Shown here: piece by piece, positions 46,680 through 56,301 of the stretch
How the letters are laid out: each line of letters opens with the position of its first letter
How positions within the stretch are numbered: the first letter of the stretch is position 1
Source of the DNA: Microbulbifer sp. MKSA007
Lineage (GTDB): Bacteria > Pseudomonadota > Gammaproteobacteria > Pseudomonadales > Cellvibrionaceae
DNA: 64,000 bases
Assembly: GCA_032615215.1 (NCBI GenBank)
Contig: CP128433.1
Location: forward strand, 62,001 to 126,000
Direction: 5' to 3'
Notes under the pieces: generated by a model
The model's database searches: none
Told to the model about the DNA's origin: nothing
What the model saw: only the letters and a program-made list of their open reading frames with translations
Position numbers and translations under genes: made by a program

Positions 46680-49600
46680 TTAGATCGCAACTAGCATTTG
46701 TTTAAGATAACGCAATCGACCATTTCGTAAGACAAGTCCATTTTCCTTAACACGTACGGTAATCTCTGAGTTTTCCTGCTTTATTTCAGGTGTTAATGAG
46801 AACCGGAATCCATACCAAGCTAGTTTCGGGTTTCGAGTACCGAAACGTTCCACATAACGATTCGCCGTGGCTTCAGCTACAATGTTTCCGTTTACCTCTA
46901 AGACAATCACTAAATTTTTAGCTATATTGCTTCTATCCCATGCCCATCCCTCAAGAACCCGTGGATCGAGTGCAAAAAGCTCTCGTGGTGGAATTGACCC
47001 CTTAATAGGTGAGCCAGTATATCCCTTAAATATACGTTGCAAGGTAGTACCTGATTTTTGAATCACAGCCTGAAAACTAAACTTGGGTTTAAATTCAGTT
47101 TCATTGATTTTTCCCTGCTCATGGATAATTTTTGCAATATCATGTTCAGGCTCATCCTTACCTTCTACTGTATAATCCTTGTCTACAAACTCTCCTACCT
47201 CTGCGTGATCTTGCCCATATAAAGTGGTATCTTCGGTATCTATCCCTTGAATGTTTTCAGGTGTGTTATTTTCTGTTTTAGAGAAGAAACTCCAGGTATA
47301 TTTTTGGTTAAATATCTCCTCAACAGCTACCTCATTAAGTATTGGACTTCCAGAGATAGCTGCAAATACATTTTTAGATAGTTTTATAACCCGTATAAAA
47401 CGGGTGTAAGTCATTTCTTGATCTTCTAACAGAAACTTAATATTAAATTTTTCACCTTCTTCCCATTTATCTGGAATTGGGAATCTATGTAAAGTAAGTT
47501 CATTATCTTGTAGCTCCAAAGAAATTGATTGGGGCTCGCCATTAACAATTAATTGCCTATTTCCCGGACCTTTGGCTACACAGAGCAAATGGGAATTTCT
47601 CTCGTCCAAACCAACAACTACCCTCGGATTACGATTTTTCATTTTACGAGGCCGGTCGGCATGTAAAAGCCACACAGGTTCCTCATCCAAACGATTCTTA
47701 TCCCGATAAAGTGCTGGTCTTAATTTAGCTCCAATAGGCTGAGCTGAAGGAAGAAGGGCTAGTTTACGATAGGCAATATTATCATTTTCAATCAACGACA
47801 TTGAGCGAAGGTAGACAGAGTTAGCGTTATTTCGAGATTCTTCCAATTCCTCTAAATAGTAATCACTACGAAGATGGCACTCAGGAATAACCATCAATTC
47901 AAACCCAAATTCTTTGTTCGCCCTTAAAATATATTCTTGTACCAAACCGTAGCGAATATCATAAGGGAGTATTGACCCCACCTTGCTTGATACCAGTTTT
48001 GGGATACAAATAATATTTGTGCCTATTGCATTTCCAAAGCTGATCTCAGAGACGATATCTCCACCTATCGGCATTACCACCTTGTTTTCAGGTAGAGATA
48101 AAAAGCTAGTGATTATGAATTCATGATTTATTTGAAGAGTTTTGCGTAACTCACCACAAAATTTTCCACCTAATCGAGAGGATGTACCATCACAGAGAAT
48201 GCAAGCATCTAGAGTACTTTCAGAAAGACTTTTTGCCAGTGCAATCCCTGCTGGAAATCCAATGAAATCCACCAAACTACAATTGAGACCGGCTTCCAAT
48301 AGAAAGTTAGAAGCTCTCTCAGCAATATTTTCAAGATAGGGATCAATTAATAAAAATTTGATGGAGTCGGGTCTATCAACTAAAAGTGCCTCAGAAAACT
48401 CCATAACACTCTCAGTATCCCGCAATAGAACAACCACTTCTAGGGTCGGTAGCTCCATCTCATTAGAAGCTGTTAAGGTGGGAGAGCCTGTAATCTTGGT
48501 GATCGCTTCAGCGCCACTATACTGCTTAAAAAGATCTGCTAAGTAGGCATGAAAACCATACCAAACTTGAAGGTTATAATTGTTATCAAAACTGGAATGC
48601 GCAATCTTATGCCCATTCTTCAGTACCTCTTCTAGCCTTTTCGCAAGCTCAAAAGCGTAGGGTGCGATGAGACAACTTTCATGGTCTTCTTTTGCGATAA
48701 GTTCTGGAGTTCCCCCTACTCGCGTTGCAATAAAAGGAATATTATTCTCTAGTGTTTCATATACTGCCATGGTGGAGTTTTCAATCAGGGAGGGCATTAC
48801 CGCTATCATATCCCTGGAACATAAAAACGAGAGAGCTTCCGGCTGGTTATAATCTGTGATGCAATTGACTTCAAAACTCCAGGTAGACGCTTTTCGCTCA
48901 ATATAGTCCGCAACCTTCTCATTGTTTTGATTAGGTAAGGCTTCACCATATTTACCTAGGAAATTAACTCTGGTAGGACAATTCCCCGCCCGCTCAAGTA
49001 AATCCAGAGCGGTACAAAAGAGCTCCAATCCCTTCCGCATTTCCAAACGACCAAAGAAGGTCAATTCGTTAGTGCGAACTACATCACCAGGCTGTCGATT
49101 AATGCGTTTATCATCAACGGGAACTTCGGAAAAATCGAGAATATTTGGCTGAACATAAGTTGATGTTGGCAGCTTATAGCCAACATAGCGCATAAAGCAA
49201 AGTAGGTGTGCGCTACCACCAATTACCATATCGGCAAATTCAACACATTTCTGCTCAGCAAAACTCGCTGGTAACAGCTCCTTTTTACCAATGGCTGCAT
49301 TTGATAATGACGATTCCAGAGGTGCGGGGACGATGTCTTTACAATAAATAATGTATCTTTAAACGCCAAACCCAACTTCTTAACCATCAACGCATAAATT
49401 AATCCACCTCGCCATTCGGAAGTGTGGATAACATCAAAACGTCTCTGTTCAATTAACCAGCGGTATGCCGCACTATATCGTCGCTGCCAACTCTGTGAGG
49501 GGCCGATTATTGTTTCATCCGTGTGCACCAAGTAGTGCAGTGAAACACCAAAATTGGAATATTCCTCAACCCAATACTCAGGTGTTTCATTCTCAACTGT

Positions 49601-49810
49601 TTCACCTTTTAAGTAGAGCACATGTACTTCGTGCCCATGTGCTGCCAGTCCTTTCGCTAAGTGATAGTAGGTTGAAGCAATCCCTCCATTTCTCACCGGA
49701 CCTAGGATTTCTTCTGTGGCTATACAAACTCTGAGCTTCTGGTCCGACTCAAAACCTGCATAAGTATTTAAATCAGGGAATGATTCTACTGAAAATTTGT
49801 CAATCTGCAT
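46680..49810 (-). pseudogene. Giant multi-domain glycosyltransferase (GT4 + degenerate GT2 + GWA module), frameshifted
   Basis: About 1043 residues if repaired. N-terminal GT4 domain (about 15-440; RVCIATEEILGPVRNGGIAS, donor site ENSTMAVYETLENNIPF, GGTPELI). A middle region (about 450-650) is laid out like a GT2 domain but lacks a clear DXD, so it may be inactive. A C-terminal part with a beta-sandwich-like section ends in a module with VLEGWAWDRSN and a WYGFRFSL block, a module I recall from other bacterial glycosyltransferases. The run of five T at 49282-49286 needs one more base; then the sequence reads PLVKKELLPASFAEQK into the second fragment. The fragments are 49223-49810 and 46680-49229. 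The start overlaps the epimerase stop by 11 bases. Confidence 0.8.
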
Positions 49811-50777
49811 TCTGTAGGGCCCTCTGCGAGAGGCTAGGCTTCAGAACATCCTCCTTATTGACAAAGTAATCCCATGTAATTTGAATACCGTCCCTTAATG
49901 ATGCCTCCGGCCTAAAGCCCAAGTACTGTTTTGCTTTAGTAATATCCGTATAGTTATGGCGCACTTCACCTGCCCTGAAAGGGTGGTTAGCTATTTCAAG
50001 ATCGTCATGGCAGCCCGAGACATCCCTTAGTAAACTAATTACTTCGTTAATTGACGTCGGCTGGCCGCTACCCAGCTGAAATACCCCATTTTCTCTCTTT
50101 TCCAGCGCCCTAATTATTCCCTGGCAGAGATCGCCTACAAAAATAAAGTCTCTAGTCTGATAGCCATCTCCGTAGACATCACAGACCTGACCTTTCAGAA
50201 TATTTTTAATAAAGGCTGCTATCACACTTCCTTTGTGAAAGGAAAGCGGACCATAAACATTAGAGAATCGTAAAGAGGTTATTGATAATCCATAACTTTG
50301 AGAATATGCAGAACAGTAGGCCTCTGCTGCAGCCTTAGACGCACCATAAGCCGATGCGGGATTCACTGGCATTAATTCGTGTACTGGTGGATCAGCTTCT
50401 CCAATGATCGCCCCACCTGTAGAAGCATTAATGAGATGTCCAACCTCATACCTTCGCATTGCTTCCAGAAGATTGACAGTCCCCTGTACATTTACTTCAA
50501 AATTATAGACAGGGTTATTTATTGAATTAATAACACGTGTATCTGCAGCTAAATGTATAACAGCATCAGCTTGCTTTACAGCTTCATCTACATCCCGTTG
50601 ATTTCTAACATCTCCTCTAATAAATTGGTGAGGTATTCCGGCTAATGCTGCGGTAGTGCCAGTGACCTCATTATCTAAAACTAAAATTTCGTCATATAAA
50701 CTCAAATTACTGAGATATTTGACTAAATTTGAACCTATAAATCCACATCCACCAGTAATAAGGATTCGCGTAGACAT
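49800..50777 (-). CDS. NAD-dependent epimerase/dehydratase (extended SDR, UDP-glucose 4-epimerase-like)
   Basis: A 325-residue extended short-chain dehydrogenase. The nucleotide motif GGCGFIGSNL is at 8-17, the catalytic pattern is YGASK (about 144-148), and an upstream Ser/Thr pair lies in INASTGGAIIGE. It likely acts on a UDP- or dTDP-sugar, changing configuration or dehydrating it; the exact substrate is open. It starts 15 bases after the SQD1-like gene and its end overlaps the next glycosyltransferase, so it belongs to one operon making and transferring nucleotide sugars. Confidence 0.88.
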   Translation of the reverse strand: MSTRILITGGCGFIGSNLVKYLSNLSLYDEILVLDNEVTGTTAALAGIPHQFIRGDVRNQRDVDEAVKQADAVIHLAADTRVINSINNPVYNFEVNVQGTVNLLEAMRRYEVGHLINASTGGAIIGEADPPVHELMPVNPASAYGASKAAAEAYCSAYSQSYGLSITSLRFSNVYGPLSFHKGSVIAAFIKNILKGQVCDVYGDGYQTRDFIFVGDLCQGIIRALEKRENGVFQLGSGQPTSINEVISLLRDVSGCHDDLEIANHPFRAGEVRHNYTDITKAKQYLGFRPEASLRDGIQITWDYFVNKEDVLKPSLSQRALQNAD

Positions 50778-50792
50778 AGCTAAAGCTACCCA

Positions 50793-52022
50793 CTAGGAAA
50801 TGGTTTCAGTAACTTCACTAGTTTTTTCCCGATAGGAAATATCGGCAAGTTTATTACCTTTTGTCCAATAAGAAACGCAAGGTATTTTTGTATGATCAGC
50901 CCGATCTTGATATTGCATTGTTATATCTGTAATTTCTTCTAGAAGACTATCTTTAATAAGAATCGGCTGCCATCCGAATGAACGAAGTAAATCATTTTTT
51001 ACATTGAGATCATTTCTCTCTGCCTCCTTCCTCGGGTTTGGCAGATAACTTATTTCACAGTCTGTCAGTGTTTGAACTAATTGTGCAAGATCGGAAAGTG
51101 TTTGCGTTTCCGCCATCTGATTGAGAATCAGTGGTCGTTCACCGAGCTCCGGTGGATGTAAAAGTGCCTGCTCAATACATTTGCAAGTATCAGAGATATG
51201 GATAAATGCGCGAGTTTGACCACCTGTGCCATGAACAGTCAGTGGGAAACCGACAGTCGCTTGCATTAGAAATCTATTTAGGACTGTGCCGTAGTCCCCG
51301 TCATAATCAAAACGATTTATCAGACGCTCATCCAAACTAGAGAGTTCAGTCTGCGTTCCCCAAACAATCCCCTGGTGAAGGTCAGTAATACGAAGCCTGT
51401 CATTTTTCGCATAATACTGAAACATCTGCGAATCCATCGTCTTGGTCATATGGTAAATGGAGCCAGGATTAGGCGGATAAACGATAGAGTCTGAAATTTG
51501 ACGATTATCAATCGTCTCTATTTTTACATCCAAGTAACCTTCAGGTATTGGTATGGGCTCCTCATGGCCGTAACCATACACACCCATTGTACCGAGGTGA
51601 ACCAAGTGAATATCAAGCTGCGTCTCTACAATCGCATTGAGAATATTATGAGTACCACAAATATTATTAGCGATCGTATAATTTTTAGTAGCACTGCTTT
51701 TCATCGAATAGGGCGCAGCGCGCTGCTCACCAAAATGAACTATACTATCTGGCTTTTCCTCCTCTAGGAGATTTACAAGATCGTTAAATTTCTGGGAAAC
51801 ATCCAACTCGACAAAGCGAATAACCTTTCCCGTTAATTCAAACCAGGTATCAATACGCTCTTTCAGTTCTCGAATCGGTGTTAATGATTCTACATTGAGC
51901 TCACTATCAATTTTTCTTCTAGAAAAATTGTCAATAATAATAACCTCATGACCTAAATTACTCAGATGTAATGAGGTTGGCCATCCACAAAAGCCATCGC
52001 CACCGACTATTATCAGTTTCAA
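50793..52022 (-). CDS. SQD1-like NAD-dependent sugar epimerase (UDP-sulfoquinovose synthase homologue)
   Basis: A 409-residue extended SDR resembling SQD1/SqdB, which makes UDP-sulfoquinovose from UDP-glucose and sulfite. The N-terminus MKLIIVGGDGFCGWPTSLHL matches SQD1 (VIGGDGYCGW), as do SRRKIDSELNVESLTPI, VHFGEQRAAPYSM (about 95-107), LGTMGVYG with Thr145, and YHMTK (Tyr190, Lys194) for the catalytic triad, plus LINRFDYDGDYGTVLNRF. The Glu after TMG in SQD1 is Val here. The start is TTG 52022 with GGAGGT 6 bases upstream. First gene of the glycan operon. Whether it adds sulfite is not proven. Confidence 0.82.
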   Translation of the reverse strand: MKLIIVGGDGFCGWPTSLHLSNLGHEVIIIDNFSRRKIDSELNVESLTPIRELKERIDTWFELTGKVIRFVELDVSQKFNDLVNLLEEEKPDSIVHFGEQRAAPYSMKSSATKNYTIANNICGTHNILNAIVETQLDIHLVHLGTMGVYGYGHEEPIPIPEGYLDVKIETIDNRQISDSIVYPPNPGSIYHMTKTMDSQMFQYYAKNDRLRITDLHQGIVWGTQTELSSLDERLINRFDYDGDYGTVLNRFLMQATVGFPLTVHGTGGQTRAFIHISDTCKCIEQALLHPPELGERPLILNQMAETQTLSDLAQLVQTLTDCEISYLPNPRKEAERNDLNVKNDLLRSFGWQPILIKDSLLEEITDITMQYQDRADHTKIPCVSYWTKGNKLADISYREKTSEVTETIS

Positions 52023-52431
52023 AGAGCCACCTCCACAAGTTTTGCCAACCAGGCCGTTGGCAGATCAATTTATTCAGGATTGAGATGTTATCGTCTGCTG
52101 CTTAATTGGATAACGTGAATCTTACAAAATCCAATTTATAACACAGGCTTTCCGGCTTTACCGATTATACGAGTTAGCATCCGCGCCAACTTTTATAGAT
52201 TGCACCTTGAATAGTTTTCTCAGAGAAAATAAATTTATTATTTGACAGCTCCAACTTTCACATTTATGAATATTTTCATAGCTTAAGAAAATCAGTGCTA
52301 GCTGCGAGCATGTACTCAATAATAAGCAATCTTATTATATTTGATTTAAATCGAGCGCAACTGCACCTATTTGCAGCATGCAAGTCAATATCCACGCCAA
52401 AAAACCTGGTTACCATTACTTGGAAAATTAA
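52023..52431. other. 409-base divergent intergenic region
   Basis: AT-rich region between the leftward glycan operon and the rightward methyltransferase pair. A good rightward promoter is at 52242-52270. The leftward promoter is not clear. No JUMPstart-like element was found by eye. Confidence 0.45.
52242..52270 (+). promoter_or_regulatory. Sigma-70 promoter for the methyltransferase pair
   Basis: TTGACA (52242-52247), 17-base spacer, TATGAA (52265-52270). It would give a leader of about 155 bases before the ATG at 52432. Confidence 0.5.
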
Positions 52432-53778
52432 ATGTCTACTTTAGAAATCAATCAGCTGGATAACTTTGAACAAGGGAAGCAAGCTGCATTAGCTGGAGAA
52501 ATAGACCTGGCGAGAGAGTTATTGCGTCCAATTGCCGATCTCAACCCTTTTCATCCGGCTACTTATTTTCTGTGCTATGCCGAATCAAAAAATGGTTCGA
52601 TTCTAAATTGTGATAAGTATGCGCTGACCTTCATTTCAAGACATCCACACCATGTAGGCATGAGAATAATCTCCGCTATGCTAAATATAGCTAAAGGAGA
52701 CATAGATCAAGCTGAAAAAGATATAAAAATAGCAATCAAGTGCAACCCAGAACATAAACGAGCGCTGAAAGTTTTTGACCAAGTCAAATTGATACGTATC
52801 GAAAATAACGCCAGGGAAGCGATTGAAATTTTAGACACTTCCCGTTCTCACCCTGCATTTTCAAAACTTTCCCGCTCAAAGGCAGCAAAACAACTGAAGA
52901 AAATAGAACCTTTAGAAGATTGGGACAATCATGAATTGCAGGCTAAAATCGCATTTTTCCACAACTGCACTAATATACGCCACGCACTGAAGAATTTTGA
53001 TTCGGATCTCATCACTAGTGCCGTTGAACTCGGCTACTGCTCATGGCCAAGAAAATTACATAAATATGTACAAGGGTGCAATGTTTTAGATGTCGGTTGT
53101 GGTTTTGGTGGCTATGCCATGGGCTACCTCTGTGCTGGAGCAAACAGTTATACCGGTGTAGACCCAGCAATGTCTTTAGACTCCAGGAGGGTTCGCAATA
53201 AAAGGATAAGAAAGTGGGTTAACGCTCCAATGTCCGGCCAGGACATCATGGATTTGATCCCGGATATTGATCTACGCCAGTGCTCTACCCGCGATCTCGT
53301 CGGTATAAAGACCTTTGATACGGTTTGCCTACACAATGTCACTGAGCACCTATTGGAAATTGAGGGTGTATTCGAGGATATTGCGGGGTTGTTAACCAAA
53401 GGAGGAAAAATTATATTTCTGCATCACAACTTTTATGGCTGGAGTGGGCACCATATGCCTCCTCATAATCCATCAGTTTTGGATGAAGGGAATCCAGATC
53501 ATCTTAAGTTTTGTGATTGGAACCATATTAATATTGTTCGCCATTTGCCACATGACCACTATTTACACACACATCTAAATCGCATTCGAATCGATGAATT
53601 ACGCGCATTAACACGTAAGTATTTTAATATCGAAACCTGGGAACTACAGCCTTCCCATAGTAATGTTTTAGAGCGTTTAACTCCGGAAATAGAGACCAGG
53701 GTAAGAGAAGAAATTCCTGATATTACACTGGATGAAATGAAGGCAAATGTTGTTTTTTGTGTAGCTTACGCTAAGTAA
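52432..53778 (+). CDS. TPR-containing class I SAM methyltransferase
   Basis: A 448-residue protein. The N-terminal half (about 10-130) has TPR-like helical pairs (ALAGEIDLARELLRPIADLNP; AKGDIDQAEKDIKIAI). The C-terminal half is a methyltransferase with the SAM loop VLDVGCGFGGYAMG (218-231) and a TVCLHNVTEHLLEIEG post-I segment. Such fusions are common in surface-polysaccharide loci, where they methylate sugars or peptides, but the substrate is unknown. Divergent from the glycan operon and followed after 24 bases by the gene at 53803. Confidence 0.83.
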   Translation: MSTLEINQLDNFEQGKQAALAGEIDLARELLRPIADLNPFHPATYFLCYAESKNGSILNCDKYALTFISRHPHHVGMRIISAMLNIAKGDIDQAEKDIKIAIKCNPEHKRALKVFDQVKLIRIENNAREAIEILDTSRSHPAFSKLSRSKAAKQLKKIEPLEDWDNHELQAKIAFFHNCTNIRHALKNFDSDLITSAVELGYCSWPRKLHKYVQGCNVLDVGCGFGGYAMGYLCAGANSYTGVDPAMSLDSRRVRNKRIRKWVNAPMSGQDIMDLIPDIDLRQCSTRDLVGIKTFDTVCLHNVTEHLLEIEGVFEDIAGLLTKGGKIIFLHHNFYGWSGHHMPPHNPSVLDEGNPDHLKFCDWNHINIVRHLPHDHYLHTHLNRIRIDELRALTRKYFNIETWELQPSHSNVLERLTPEIETRVREEIPDITLDEMKANVVFCVAYAK

Positions 53779-53802
53779 TCAATTTTTTTCCGGAGCAAAA
53801 TA

Positions 53803-54801
53803 ATGTACGAAATTGATGATGCGGAAATTGCAAGGGGTTGTTATGTACACCCAGAAATTTCATTTTCTAAAACTGAAGTTCCACAGAGCGTATTTGAGAC
53901 ACCAGGAATGGTTTCGATTGCCGAACGCAAATTACTCTATTCATTGGCGTCAAAAAACTTCCAGCAAAAAGGGTATATTGTTGATGCCGGAAGCTTTATG
54001 GGAGCATCTGTGGTTTCTCTCGCACATGGGTTGATGAGTAACTCAGATTTTTCAAACAACAGAAACTCAAATATATTGGATAGTAAACCTATTAGTAGTT
54101 ATGAATTGGGTTTTCTACCTAAACCTGCAAATGGTTCGGATCGTGTTTGGGAGTGTGACTCACTAACCTATAAGTTTGGTGAATCTTTTGTTCCAATACT
54201 AGAAAATAGTATTTCTCCATTTCAATCATTGATTGAACTAAATATCGGTGATTTTAATGAGTTTTCCTGGCCTGATAATCCAATTGAAATTTGTTTTATT
54301 GATGTATGTAAAACTCAGGACCTAAATAAACATGTTTCAGCAGAGTTTATGCCAAAGCTTATTGAGGGCGAATCATTTTTCATTAATCAAGATTTTTTCT
54401 TTGATCGTTTACCATGGATTAAAGTAACCATGGGATATCTTGAAGATTATTTCGACTGGTATGGGCAAGTATTCTCAAGCTCAATCTATAAGTGTAAAAA
54501 ACCAATTCCTAAGGAAGTAGCTGAATACGACCCATTCACCGAAGCTAGCCTAAAGGAATGCTTGAAGCTCCACGATAATCATCCTAAAGAACATCTAACA
54601 GATGCTCACAAATTAAGAATGTGCTTGTCTCGCTCATATCTTATTGCAATGAAGGGGGATAAAGATGAAGCACTAGATTATCTCAAAGTAGTTGAAAGTG
54701 ATTATGAGCATATGATGGATGAAAATACTTCTATAGACAGAAATGATCGTTTTCGATTCAACAGAGCTGTTCGGCAAATAAAAAGCGGAATTTTTAGTTA
54801 A
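53803..54801 (+). CDS. SAM-fold protein of unknown function
   Basis: A 332-residue protein. The segment YIVDAGSFMGASVVSLAHGL (about 51-70) looks like a Rossmann/SAM motif I, and EICFIDVCKTQDLNKH (about 163-178) could be a later strand, as in the TylF/macrocin O-methyltransferase or cephalosporin-hydroxylase-like group. I cannot assign it firmly. The C-terminal third is helical. GGAG is 7 bases before ATG 53803. The gene is AT-rich and paired with the TPR-methyltransferase, so a role in the same glycan pathway is likely but unproven. Confidence 0.72.
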   Translation: MYEIDDAEIARGCYVHPEISFSKTEVPQSVFETPGMVSIAERKLLYSLASKNFQQKGYIVDAGSFMGASVVSLAHGLMSNSDFSNNRNSNILDSKPISSYELGFLPKPANGSDRVWECDSLTYKFGESFVPILENSISPFQSLIELNIGDFNEFSWPDNPIEICFIDVCKTQDLNKHVSAEFMPKLIEGESFFINQDFFFDRLPWIKVTMGYLEDYFDWYGQVFSSSIYKCKKPIPKEVAEYDPFTEASLKECLKLHDNHPKEHLTDAHKLRMCLSRSYLIAMKGDKDEALDYLKVVESDYEHMMDENTSIDRNDRFRFNRAVRQIKSGIFS

Positions 54802-54823
54802 AAACTAGTATTTGGGATAAATC

Positions 54824-54856
54824 AAAAAGGTCAGAAATATAGTTTCTGACCTTTTA
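54824..54856. terminator. Bidirectional terminator
   Basis: AAAAGGTCAGAAA (54825-54837) and TTTCTGACCTTTT (54843-54855) form a 13-bp perfect stem between the convergent SAM-fold gene and the GST gene. Confidence 0.85.
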
Positions 54857-54879
54857 GTTCAAACAAAATGTATTTATAT

Positions 54880-55518
54880 TTAAGCTGGGCTTATATTCAT
54901 GTCTTTTTCCAAAGCTGCATCAAGTTCTTGAGCTCGTTGAAATGCTTTACGTTGAGATAAACGATTTACATACTCCTGATACTCTTCACGTCCATCTATA
55001 GTTCCAAACTGTAACCCCCACCCCAGCTGTGCACCAATATATACATCTGCTGCTGTAAAACGTTCTCCAACAATATACGGGTTTGATTTTATTGCACTAG
55101 ATAGCGTATCTAGTGCAAGTTTATAATTACCGTAACCCAACATTTGCTGTTTATCTTTAGCCACATCTTCATCAAAGATATATTTATTCACGATGGCAGA
55201 CTCCAATGGTCCAGCTGAGTAAAACATCCAGCGGTAATAATTGGCACGCTCTTCGTTATTTATCGGAGACAAACCTGAATCGGAAAATACATCTGCCAAG
55301 TAGACACATATTGCTGCTGCTTCAGTTATTATTTTGTTGTCGTGCACTAGTGTTGGAACTTTCCCCATGGGATTCAAAGCAAGATACTCTGGCGATTTCA
55401 TGTCTTCGCCATATTCAAGTACTTTGGTTTGATAGGGTACTGATATCTCCTCTAGCATCCATCGAACAATACAGCCTCTCGATTGAGGGTTCGTATAAAA
55501 GATGATTTCATTTGCCAT
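54880..55518 (-). CDS. Glutathione S-transferase family protein
   Basis: A 212-residue GST. The N-terminal thioredoxin fold begins EIIFYTNPQSRGCIVRWML, has GKVPTLVHD and ITEAAAICVYLAD, and the C-terminal domain carries FTAADVYIGAQLGWG. It differs clearly from the gstA protein at 21890, with a Cys in place of the usual Ser/Tyr near residue 14. It probably uses glutathione to detoxify or reduce; the substrate is unknown. The ATG is at 55518. It is on the same strand as the VOC gene upstream, 115 bases away. Confidence 0.85.
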   Translation of the reverse strand: MANEIIFYTNPQSRGCIVRWMLEEISVPYQTKVLEYGEDMKSPEYLALNPMGKVPTLVHDNKIITEAAAICVYLADVFSDSGLSPINNEERANYYRWMFYSAGPLESAIVNKYIFDEDVAKDKQQMLGYGNYKLALDTLSSAIKSNPYIVGERFTAADVYIGAQLGWGLQFGTIDGREEYQEYVNRLSQRKAFQRAQELDAALEKDMNISPA

Positions 55519-55633
55519 GTCAATATCTCGAATTTATGTGGATACATAAATTTTAGCTAGGCAAGTATCATTTCTTCGAGAGATTTACATGTCAAGTTAC
55601 TAAGTAAAAGTACTATCTATTTACTTGGATAGT

Positions 55634-56062
55634 TCACTCGGCTAATTCAACAGTTATATTCTCTGGCCCCAAGAGAAAAGCTAATTTTTTATCTTGATAC
55701 TCCAATATTCCGCTTCTTGTACTAATTCCTTGCTTCGATAAATACTCTAAAGCTTCATTCAAATTATCTACCTTTAAACACAGATGGTTATAACCGGGCC
55801 TTGCCAAGTCAATTAGTGATGGATTGGTTTTAACCACTGGATTTCGGTAGTGAAGTAGCTGTATCTCAAATTTCGGAGATGACTGCTTTAGTACCATCGT
55901 AAAGTGATCTGCTTCTACATTATCCACCTGGAGATACCGTGACGCTTTCTCGCCAGTTAGAAAATTTTTGAGTAGAAGCTCAAAACCCAGCAATTCAAAA
56001 AAACTGACACTTTCCTCTAATTTCGTAACAACTACTGTTACGTGATCTGGATGTTTAAACAT
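55634..56062 (-). CDS. VOC family protein (glyoxalase/bleomycin resistance type)
   Basis: A 142-residue two-module VOC fold protein. It starts with the metal-site strand HPDHVTVVVTKLEESVSFFELLGF, contains the second-module strand PGYNHLCLKVDNLNEALEYL, and ends with the terminal Glu ligand in PENITVELAE. These proteins include glyoxalase I, dioxygenases and drug-binding proteins; function open. The start ATG 56062 is clear. Confidence 0.8.
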   Translation of the reverse strand: MFKHPDHVTVVVTKLEESVSFFELLGFELLLKNFLTGEKASRYLQVDNVEADHFTMVLKQSSPKFEIQLLHYRNPVVKTNPSLIDLARPGYNHLCLKVDNLNEALEYLSKQGISTRSGILEYQDKKLAFLLGPENITVELAE

Positions 56063-56301
56063 GGATTGAGAGCCTTCAATCTGGATTTAAGTACAAGTTT
56101 AGATGGAATTTATTAAGTTTTTTCCAAATACAAAATATACAAATCAAATTTCTGTATTTTTAAGTAGGTTATTACTCAATATATTAGTTAATTTGTTGTT
56201 TTGTATTCCAGTTCTTCTAGAGACAATCGAAATAAATTTGTCACATTATCTTTCAAATGCTAAATATGTAGGTTTGCTTATTATTTTAACGGAGTGAACT
56301 G

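Noticed and set aside
56103..56297. 64-codon hydrophobic frame just before the guanine deaminase start
   Set aside because: AT-rich sequence gives Leu/Ile/Phe codons easily; no ribosome site and no family likeness. It is more likely leader sequence.
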